From contig NZ_JACC01000020.1 in assembly GCF_000520955.1 (NCBI RefSeq), forward strand, positions 1-64,000: a stretch of DNA of 64,000 nucleotides, in the 5' to 3' direction. The notes beneath the pieces are model-generated. The model saw nothing but the letters and a program-made list of their open reading frames with translations, was not told the origin of the DNA and did not search any database. A program made the translations under genes and the position numbers. Of this stretch, positions 1 through 8,240 are shown piece after piece (the first letter of the stretch is position 1; each line of letters starts with the position of its first letter). Source of the stretch: Aquimarina pacifica (GTDB lineage: Bacteria; Bacteroidota; Bacteroidia; Flavobacteriales; Flavobacteriaceae).

Positions 1-53
1 TCTTGTAACGATTATTCAGGACGTCACATATATTTCTTGATTTTTAGAATAAA

Positions 54-3000
54 TTATCGCTTAAGTAATCGTATCATCTGGAATCCTCCGTCCTTAAATA
101 CTTTTGCAAAATAATTACCTGTGGCAAAATTCTCTCCGAAGGTAATCGTTCTATTCTTAAGAGCATCCGGCTCTAATACCAATAATTCCTGACCCGTAAC
201 ACTATACACTTTGATTCCTGTAACATCAGGTGATACTAACTGCATCGTAAACATCGAATTTGAAGGAATCGGATAGACTGTTGCCAGAACCTCAGAGGTT
301 TTGAACTCTGATTTTTGACTCACATTACTACATGTAGGTAAATCAGCAGAATTACTAAAGTAAATTGTAAATGAGCTATTTATAGATACCATTACAAAAT
401 TACCTCCATCGATTGTTACATAGTACTCTCCATCAAAATTAGGAATCCCTGTTCCTGATAAAGTCACTTGTGGAGCTACACTATTGAAATTCTGGCTTGT
501 AATCGCCGTTGTCAAATTAATCCACCAACCAGGTATCCCATTATTTGTATTAAAAGACATCTGCCATAACCCATTGTTTTGTAAATCCCAATTAATCACA
601 AAACTGGTTACATTGCTTAGGTCTGGACCTCCAGTTCCTAAAACGTGACTATTCGAATATGATGCATTAGGAATAGTAGCAAGAGGTTCACTCAATGGTG
701 TTCCGAAATTACAAGAGGTATCATCATCAGAAGTTATAATAATTGTTTCTGTAGCTATATCAGAACTTTGATACTCATTAGTAACGGTTAAAGTTACTAT
801 ATAAGTTCCTGCCTCAGTATATTCATGGGCTATAACACTTCCTGTACCCATCGTATCATCTCCAAAATCCCAAAGATATTCTATTATTTCTCCTTGTTCA
901 CTTGTCGAATCAGTACCATCAAAATTAATAGTTGCCGGTGCAATACCTATATTAGTATCTGCAGCTATCACTGCTGTAACTTCTGGTAAAGGTTCTGTAA
1001 CAAAAATTTCTATAGAAGCTGTATCAAATAAAGATCCATCGCTTACGGTCAATACAACTTGAAAAGTTCCTGCACCAAATGTATGTGATACACTGGATCC
1101 TCCTCCTGTAGTACCATCACCAAAATCCCATGTATAGACTAAAGCATCTCCGTTAGGGTCACTAGATTCTGAAGAATCAAAATCAATCGCAAATGGTGCT
1201 TCTCCAGAAGTACTAGAACTTGTAAGTATTGCTAGTGGTGCCAAATTAATCTCTTCTTCTTCTACTGTAATGGTTACGATACTAGAAATACTAGAATTTG
1301 TTCCATCACTTAGAGTTAATGTAACTGCATACGAAGCGGCTTCTGTAAATATATGTGTTGGATTGGCCAATGTACTCGTTGTACCATCACCAAAATCCCA
1401 GGAATACGTAACATCACTACCATCAGGAATAACCGAAGATGAAGAATCAAATGCAACACTTAATGGTGCGGTACCAGTGGTAACACTTACGTCGAAAGAG
1501 GCAGCTAAAGGTGGCAAAGCATCATAAACATCAATTGTCACTATCTCACTATCAGTATTACCATTACCATCATTAACTGTCAACGTTACTAATTGAGTTC
1601 CGACCTCGGTAAATTCATAAGTCGTTGTTACTCCTGTAGCGGTATCACCATTACCAAAATCCCAGAAATACGTTAATGTATCTCCATCAGGATCGATAGA
1701 TAATGAAGCATCAAAAGTTACCAATACTGGAACTGCCCCAGAAGTTACAGAAGTAGATAGTGCTGCAACAGGATCTTGGTTAACTTCTTCTAAAACATTA
1801 ATTTCTATTATTGATGAACTCGAATCTACACCGTCTGTAAGTGTCAGCATAACCTGATATATTCCTACTTCTGTAAATATATGCGAAGGGTTGGGTACTG
1901 TACTTGTATTCCCATCTCCAAAATCCCATGTATAGGCTACATCTGTATTTTCAGGAATTACAGAAGATGAAGAGTCAAAGTCAACATTAAGCGGCACCGT
2001 TCCCTGTATCACACTTGCACTAATAGCAGCTTCTAGTTCGACAGCTTCTATAATCGTTATTGTTCTGACTTGGGTATCTGTACCACCATTACCATCAGAA
2101 ACAGTTAAAGTTACTACATAAATACCTACTTCTGTAAATGTATAAGATGTTGTAACACCTGATGCAGTATCTCCTGTTCCAAAATCCCAAGAATAAGTAA
2201 GTGTATCTCCGTCAGAATCTGTAGATCCCGACGCATCAAAATTGACTGCCATTGGCACCTCGCCTACAGTTAAGTCTGAGACAAAGGATGCATTAGGTCT
2301 ACTATTACCACCATCATCTATTGGTTCTAATCCCCAAACTAATTCTCCCTGGTAGTATAAAGTCACCAATACATGTGGTTTTAGACTTGTTTTACCACTA
2401 TCAAAAGAGAAATCATTACTTTGGTCATGAGCCTGAAAACCTAAATGATTAATCCGTGTTTGGATCTCACCTGACTCTCCGTTTGCAGAAAGATTTCCAG
2501 AAGAAGCAGAAAAACCTATTTCTATATAATCCTGATCATCAACACTTCCAAAAGTTCCTGTAACTCCTGAAACAGCAGTATAATCGACATTAAAGTTCAT
2601 GTCTACCTCATGTTCTGGGGTATACCAATAACGTATTGTAAAATCTGAATAAGGTATTGCTTCTTCGGCATCACTTACAATCTGAAAAACGGGTTTTAAT
2701 TCTACCGAATTTCCGGCTTGACCATTATTACGATATTCTAAGCTAAAATCAGTGTCCGGTAAATTCTCAAAAGCCGAATCTACAGTAACCGTAATTGAAG
2801 ATGTATAATCTGTTAATGTACCATCAGCTTCTGCTAGAACCAATTCTATGGTGTGTTCTCCATCTGCTATATCTTCTAGAACAATGGGTGTAATCTCATA
2901 TACAGATCCCATTTCTTGACCGTCAATAAAATATCGCACGTGTTGTCCACCAGGGCTAATATCCCATAAATACGTAGAGAATTCTACCTGAAAATCAGGA

Positions 3001-6000
3001 GCAACTAAACCACCATCAATCGGTGAATTAATAATCGCTGTTGGATTTTCTGGCAAAGGATCGTTGGTTACAATGACCGTAATGGTATCTGATAGTGCTG
3101 TTAAAGAGTTATTACTTCGCTCCATCTCAAGCGTTAATTCATGAGGACCCTCTGATAATGCTGTCCCATCTATAAATTCTCCTTCTGAAGAAATAAACCC
3201 TCGATCTTGACCATCTATTCTAAAACGTAATTTATACTGTGATGATGGTAAAGACCATCCTTCTGTATCAAAATCAACGGCAAGTGGAGTATTAACTAAT
3301 GCTCCATCAAGAGGTTTTGTAAAAAATATGTCTGCTAATGGTGCTACCGGAGTATCGGCATCCCCACCATGCAGGGTCCATACAATTGCAGCATCAAACA
3401 TTGCCCAACCATCATCGGTTAACAAATGCATGAATTGATCTCTAAGAGGAAAAGCTACACGTCTAGAAGGCATTGTACCTTCTGCTTCATATCCATAGGC
3501 AATGGCGTCATCTCCTGCTCGAGCAATAACGACAGCATCTTCTGATGGTGTTCCAAAGGGTAGAGGCACTGTAACACTATAAAGAGATACTTCTGCTCCT
3601 ACTTCTGCGGCCATAGGGTGATCAGGATTCGTTATGGTAGCTGTTGTATATGCTTCTTCTGTAAATCCAAAATCCGAAGTTATGCTTCCTGTGGTTAATC
3701 TTATTTTTTCGTACATATAGGGATCCCAAGTCATCATCGGCACAACTGCCGATTCTAGGTCATTTCCTAATACTCCTGGATCTACCGAAGAGGATATTAA
3801 CACCAAATCATAAGGATTCGCATCTTCTGGTCTTTCTGCATCTTCATCAGCAAAAAGAGTAATAGTAAATCCTAATTTTTGTTCAAGACGTGATTTTATC
3901 GTTTGATCCTCTGATGTAAGTTCATCATCATCTCCTACTACAAACATTACTTTGATATCATTCTTATAGCTCACATTAATTTCTGGAGTAACTGATGCAG
4001 TATTGCCATTATTATAATATACTTTGGCGGTTATAGCATATGTTTTCCAGATAATAGGACTCCAGAATGCTTCAAAAGGGCTTGTTGTTACTTCTTCTAC
4101 TAATTCTTGATCGACATAATATTCTATTTTTACGATGTCGTCAATATTGGTGTCGACACTTAATAGAATAGGATCTGCTTTTTCGATCACATCTGCATTC
4201 GACGGCGTCGCCATTGTTACTACAAGATCTTCTGACAAAGCGGGTTCGGTACCATCGATTTGCTTAATATATGCTTCTAGCTGCGATAATTCTGTAGTGC
4301 TCAATGTTGATGTCGCTCCATGGGCATCATTAGAATTATAGGTTGTCAAAACATCCATAATTGTAGCCGCTGCTCCATTATGCAAATAAGGCGCTGTTGC
4401 CCATGCATCGCGCAAGGTAGGAACATCTAATCCTATTAATGTTTTTCCTAAACGATTTCCGCTATCAGTATTCATTGTACCTACATCATGTAACCTCCCA
4501 GTGTTACTATCCGTAAAATTCTCACCTCCGTGACATGAAGTACACTGTAAATCTTCAAATAATGATTTTCCTGCAACGGCGGCAGTGGTTAATGTCCCGT
4601 TATCATTACGATAGGGGCTAGGGTCAAATGAATTTAATGATTCGATATATGCTGTTAGAGCATCTAAGTCTACAGATTTACCCGCCTTGGTGTCTCCCAA
4701 AGTCAACGCTGTTGTTCCTTCATTAAAATCCCCATCACTCATAAATCCTGTTCCTTGAAAATGAGAACGCATATCATTCTCAAAATCCTGAATTTCGTCA
4801 AAATTAGCACTCCAATGAACTCTACCATGTGCAGTTCCGGCTCTTCCTATCAAAGAAATGGTATTTCTTAATCCTTCGCCTCTATCGGTAAAATCCCAAG
4901 TTCGACCATCTTGAGTACCATCAATATGACATGTTGCACAACTCACATAACCATCGGTACCCATTCTTATATCAGAAGCATCATAGAATATTTGTTTCCC
5001 TTTTAGTACTGTAGCACTAAGTGTTTCTGAAGATACTGTAGAAAGGGTTGTTACCTCATCTAGGATATTAGCACCGGTAGTAATCATATCTTGTCCATCA
5101 AATACTGAAACGGTTCTATCCATAAAGTTTTTGACAAAAACACGATTGGTCTGCGTATCTATTGCAAGACCCTGAGGTGCTTTTCCAACATTTTTAGTAA
5201 GTAATTCTAGACCTGTTTCAGGATCAATAACTACTATTTCGTTGTTCCCCTGCATCGTTACAAAAAGATAGTTTCCTGTAGGTGTATATAGTGCAGAAGA
5301 TGGTTGACCGTGATTATCGATATCTAGTCTTTTTGACAATTCTTCACTTGATGTTGTAAGATTGATTGGTGATAAGGCAGTTCGTACTGCATTGTCAAAA
5401 GTAAGTGGTTGACCATCTCTAGAAAGCCCTCTTACGATATTATCTTTTTTGGCTACTGACCAAGCAGTTGTATTATCTGGATGAATCGTAACTCCTGCTA
5501 TATAATTAGGTAATCCTCTTCCGGCATTACCATTATCTGATGTAAAGTCATCAAGTGCTAAGTCTATTGTGTTACCGATACTAAAATTTGATAAATCTAC
5601 TTGCCATACCTGACCTTCGGTATCTTCAGAAATAAATCGAGTTATTAATAGGGTCATACCATCTCCAGAAACTGCCAATGCTCTTGGTGTTTCTCCTATT
5701 GCCAACGTATTTATCACTGTATGTGTTGAAGGAGAAATTTCTAAAATTTCACCAGACCCAAAAGCAGATACAAAGACACGATTTCTATCTGGTGTAAATA
5801 CAACTCCATAAGGCCGAGCTCCACTAGATAGAGAAATTACCTCATCAATGGTACCGTTTTGATCTACTACATAAATCGCATCTGCATCTCTACAGCTTAC
5901 CCACGCACGATTAGATTCGTCAATGGCAATACTAACAGGGTCTTCTCCTACAGCAACTTCTCGAATAACCGATAAGTCATCGGCATTTATCATAGTAACT

Positions 6001-7781
6001 GTATTATTATCTGGATTAACTGACCATACAACTCTTTCTTCTGTATCTACTGCTATTGGGCTTGATTGTGTTGGTAAATTTTCGGGTAATGATGCCACTA
6101 CTGTTATTGCTTGCGATGCCACAGAAAATCCACCATTATTATCAGAAACTTGTACTTGCACCAAATAATTTCCGGGCTCGTCATAAGTATAAGAGGTTGT
6201 ATTACCAATCCAATCTGTCTTTGCAGAACTGTCTCCAAAATCCCACCGATAAGTAAGGCTGTTACCTTCTGCATCGGTTGCATTGGCGGTAAAATCTATT
6301 GTTGAACCTATCAACATAGGTGAAGGGATACTTGTATCAATACCGCTTACCTCTGGGGATTGGTTAGAATCGTCTCCCCCTGTTGTAAAGTAAAAAACAT
6401 ATTCTTCCATCCCATTACCAACTGCATCTTTTATACCTCCTTCTACAAATTTTACTTCGTATGTTGTATTAGGTAATAGTGGTTCTCTTGGTGCATAGTT
6501 AGTAACTTGGTATGACGTTGATGTTACATCACCTACAATGGGTTCTCCGCCTAGTGGGCGTACTTGTATTGTCTCATCTGTAACAGACAAATCATCTATT
6601 ACTTCATTAATAACAAAACCTATAGTTGTTCCTATTGGCTGATTCGTAGCTCCGGCTACAGGAAAATGATGTCCTACATAAGGCGGATTCGTATCTAGCT
6701 CATCTTGGTGTGAAAATATAGAAGTTTTACCGTCTCCACTTGCAACAAGAATATGACCTATTGGGAGCCATTGATTATCCAAAAATTGTAAAGATTCATC
6801 ATCAGAAGGTGGTAAGAATTCTTGTTCTACCTCCATGGTCTCAAAATTATATTTTACACCACGGTCGAATCTTCCTGTAAATCCATATTCATCCTGAAAA
6901 GTCATGTAACGTCCTAGAGTAATATCATCAGAATGAATATTAAACGCGTGGGTAACATTGGTTGGATCACTAATATCAAAAGCAACAAGGTTATCTCCCT
7001 CATTACCGCTCATATAAACTAAATAATTTCTCCATACTTGAAAACCTGTACTGTATTGTTCGTGGGGAACATCACCTCCAAAAGAACCTAGGTATTTAAT
7101 ATTTTCTGCATCTCCGAAATCATATACTGTAATTTCTCCACTTTGGGGGGCATAAAACACATAGTTACCCATACGCACCACAATATCGGGAAGCGTAACA
7201 GCATCTTGTATTTCACTCATAAACTCTCCTGTTCTCATATCATATACGCGATTACCATCTACCGTATGAGGAAAAGTTTCTAAATTATCGTAATGTGACT
7301 GGCCGTCTTCTACTGTAAAAAGCACATCTGAAGATGTGATGGGTACTCTATTAAGCATGTCAGACAAATCCAGATATTTATATCCTGTACCTGCAACTTC
7401 GGGCACAGAATATTCTCTGTAATAAAGGTCTCCCATTTTCCACCATCTGTGCCCATTATTGGCCGCAGCATTTGATTGTAATTTTGTAGGGGCAGTAGGG
7501 TTAGAAATATCCCATATCCCGGTTCCTTCCTGACCAGAAATCATTAAATGATTACGGTGGTATGTATTAATCCTATCTCCCTCTGGGAAATTGGCTAAAA
7601 AAGTTCCTGCAGGCCATGTTTGTGTGGTCATTTCTGGTCCTGCGGTACCGTCAAAAAATAGTGAAACGGCATTAATGCCCAACCCTATTGAAACAGTTAT
7701 TGCTATTGCATACAATAGCTTTACGTTGAGCCCTTTTATAAAACCCCGAAGCGTTTTATTTTGGGTGTGCTGTGATTTCAT
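54..7781 (-). CDS. Giant secreted beta-propeller / di-haem cytochrome c / CBM3 / PKD protein with T9SS tail
   Basis: This 2575-residue protein has an N-terminal membrane or signal segment (about residues 20-43), an LVIVD-like propeller (about 70-365), an Ig-like domain, a PKD domain (about 470-560) and a YVTN-type propeller (about 570-925). A cytochrome region follows with two haem motifs, CATCH at about 948 and CTSCH at about 1080. The later VPTLRDAW...APYLHNGAA stretch is typical of the di-haem cytochrome c peroxidase/MauG family. Next come Ig-like domains around a Rossmann-like domain (about 1274-1472), a family 3 cellulose-binding module (about 1672-1822), six PKD domains (about 1830-2355), an unassigned Cys-bounded module (2357-2484) and a T9SS type A sorting domain. 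I infer a cellulose-anchored redox protein. It is last in the cellulase cluster, 459 bases after the GH5 gene. Its electron partner is unknown; peroxidase, electron relay or sugar oxidation are all possible. Confidence 0.85.
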   Translation of the reverse strand: MKSQHTQNKTLRGFIKGLNVKLLYAIAITVSIGLGINAVSLFFDGTAGPEMTTQTWPAGTFLANFPEGDRINTYHRNHLMISGQEGTGIWDISNPTAPTKLQSNAAANNGHRWWKMGDLYYREYSVPEVAGTGYKYLDLSDMLNRVPITSSDVLFTVEDGQSHYDNLETFPHTVDGNRVYDMRTGEFMSEIQDAVTLPDIVVRMGNYVFYAPQSGEITVYDFGDAENIKYLGSFGGDVPHEQYSTGFQVWRNYLVYMSGNEGDNLVAFDISDPTNVTHAFNIHSDDITLGRYMTFQDEYGFTGRFDRGVKYNFETMEVEQEFLPPSDDESLQFLDNQWLPIGHILVASGDGKTSIFSHQDELDTNPPYVGHHFPVAGATNQPIGTTIGFVINEVIDDLSVTDETIQVRPLGGEPIVGDVTSTSYQVTNYAPREPLLPNTTYEVKFVEGGIKDAVGNGMEEYVFYFTTGGDDSNQSPEVSGIDTSIPSPMLIGSTIDFTANATDAEGNSLTYRWDFGDSSAKTDWIGNTTSYTYDEPGNYLVQVQVSDNNGGFSVASQAITVVASLPENLPTQSSPIAVDTEERVVWSVNPDNNTVTMINADDLSVIREVAVGEDPVSIAIDESNRAWVSCRDADAIYVVDQNGTIDEVISLSSGARPYGVVFTPDRNRVFVSAFGSGEILEISPSTHTVINTLAIGETPRALAVSGDGMTLLITRFISEDTEGQVWQVDLSNFSIGNTIDLALDDFTSDNGNAGRGLPNYIAGVTIHPDNTTAWSVAKKDNIVRGLSRDGQPLTFDNAVRTALSPINLTTSSEELSKRLDIDNHGQPSSALYTPTGNYLFVTMQGNNEIVVIDPETGLELLTKNVGKAPQGLAIDTQTNRVFVKNFMDRTVSVFDGQDMITTGANILDEVTTLSTVSSETLSATVLKGKQIFYDASDIRMGTDGYVSCATCHIDGTQDGRTWDFTDRGEGLRNTISLIGRAGTAHGRVHWSANFDEIQDFENDMRSHFQGTGFMSDGDFNEGTTALTLGDTKAGKSVDLDALTAYIESLNSFDPSPYRNDNGTLTTAAVAGKSLFEDLQCTSCHGGENFTDSNTGRLHDVGTMNTDSGNRLGKTLIGLDVPTLRDAWATAPYLHNGAAATIMDVLTTYNSNDAHGATSTLSTTELSQLEAYIKQIDGTEPALSEDLVVTMATPSNADVIEKADPILLSVDTNIDDIVKIEYYVDQELVEEVTTSPFEAFWSPIIWKTYAITAKVYYNNGNTASVTPEINVSYKNDIKVMFVVGDDDELTSEDQTIKSRLEQKLGFTITLFADEDAERPEDANPYDLVLISSSVDPGVLGNDLESAVVPMMTWDPYMYEKIRLTTGSITSDFGFTEEAYTTATITNPDHPMAAEVGAEVSLYSVTVPLPFGTPSEDAVVIARAGDDAIAYGYEAEGTMPSRRVAFPLRDQFMHLLTDDGWAMFDAAIVWTLHGGDADTPVAPLADIFFTKPLDGALVNTPLAVDFDTEGWSLPSSQYKLRFRIDGQDRGFISSEGEFIDGTALSEGPHELTLEMERSNNSLTALSDTITVIVTNDPLPENPTAIINSPIDGGLVAPDFQVEFSTYLWDISPGGQHVRYFIDGQEMGSVYEITPIVLEDIADGEHTIELVLAEADGTLTDYTSSITVTVDSAFENLPDTDFSLEYRNNGQAGNSVELKPVFQIVSDAEEAIPYSDFTIRYWYTPEHEVDMNFNVDYTAVSGVTGTFGSVDDQDYIEIGFSASSGNLSANGESGEIQTRINHLGFQAHDQSNDFSFDSGKTSLKPHVLVTLYYQGELVWGLEPIDDGGNSRPNASFVSDLTVGEVPMAVNFDASGSTDSDGDTLTYSWDFGTGDTASGVTTSYTFTEVGIYVVTLTVSDGNGGTDTQVRTITIIEAVELEAAISASVIQGTVPLNVDFDSSSSVIPENTDVAYTWDFGDGNTSTVPNPSHIFTEVGIYQVMLTLTDGVDSSSSIIEINVLEEVNQDPVAALSTSVTSGAVPVLVTFDASLSIDPDGDTLTYFWDFGNGDTATGVTTTYEFTEVGTQLVTLTVNDGNGNTDSEIVTIDVYDALPPLAASFDVSVTTGTAPLSVAFDSSSSVIPDGSDVTYSWDFGDGTTSTLANPTHIFTEAASYAVTLTLSDGTNSSISSIVTITVEEEEINLAPLAILTSSSTSGEAPFAIDFDSSESSDPNGDALVYTWDFGDGTTGGGSSVSHTFGAGTFQVVLTVSDGSLFDTASIEIFVTEPLPEVTAVIAADTNIGIAPATINFDGTDSTSEQGEIIEYLWDFGDDTMGTGSVIAHEYTEAGTYIVTLTVTNEYQSSDIATETIIITSDDDTSCNFGTPLSEPLATIPNASYSNSHVLGTGGPDLSNVTSFVINWDLQNNGLWQMSFNTNNGIPGWWINLTTAITSQNFNSVAPQVTLSGTGIPNFDGEYYVTIDGGNFVMVSINSSFTIYFSNSADLPTCSNVSQKSEFKTSEVLATVYPIPSNSMFTMQLVSPDVTGIKVYSVTGQELLVLEPDALKNRTITFGENFATGNYFAKVFKDGGFQMIRLLKR
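330..713 (-). repeat. Unassigned Cys-bounded module, copy in the cytochrome/CBM3 protein
   Basis: Codes for about 128 residues between two cysteines, with the signatures LGTGGPDLSNVTSF, INWDLQNNGLWQ, TNNG, QNFNS and DGEYYVTID. It is closest to the GH5 copy: one 27-residue stretch is identical between the two. Confidence 0.8.
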
Positions 7782-8240
7782 ACATTACGTATTATTGTGG
7801 TTAAAAGAGTCAATTTTTCACTAGACTACAAGAGATTGAATTACCCCTTGTGCAGTGACTTGTATCATTTTTATACTGAAAATTAATTTCGCTATCCACC
7901 TGGTTAACAAAGAATAAATCTGTGAAAGCAGTTCTACTTTATACTAAACCATTTCCTTATTTAGTACAAGTTCATATATCAGTAAAACATCCAGAAAATC
8001 CATGAGTTTTCTCTAGAGAAGAATCATGAATTTTCTTGATGTCTATGGTCTAAAACAAATACCACAAACTTTCTTTAAGAAATGGCATGTTATATAAAAC
8101 CAAGAAGATTGGTTTGTTTTTAGACACTATTTTATTATTTATGTTTTTGCAATACCTACTTTATACTAGAGTAATCCAAATTTTTAATGTTTTTAGACAT
8201 TCATTGCACAAAGTAACTACCACAAATTAGGTTCATAACA
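7782..8240. other. 459-base intergenic gap between the GH5 gene and the cytochrome gene
   Basis: I see no gene here. It holds the long dyad at 7993-8036 and a small hairpin at 8097-8115 (AAACCAA / TTGGTTT arms) that could weakly terminate GH5 transcription. The length and the dyad suggest that the cytochrome gene has its own promoter, although no clear TAnnTTTG element was found on the minus strand. Confidence 0.5.
7993..8036. promoter_or_regulatory. 44-base near-perfect palindrome upstream of the cytochrome/CBM3 gene
   Basis: Two 22-base arms meet at TCTAGA. They differ from perfect symmetry at two pairs and have one G-T pair; the central 12 bases (TTCTCTAGAGAA) are perfectly symmetrical. 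No T-run follows on either strand, so a protein-binding site or a processed RNA hairpin is more likely than a terminator. Confidence 0.6.

Noticed and set aside
54..7781. Cellobiose dehydrogenase or quinoprotein dehydrogenase considered for the redox protein
   Set aside because: No flavin-binding GxGxxG GMC motif or PQQ propeller signature is visible; the haem region fits di-haem peroxidases better.
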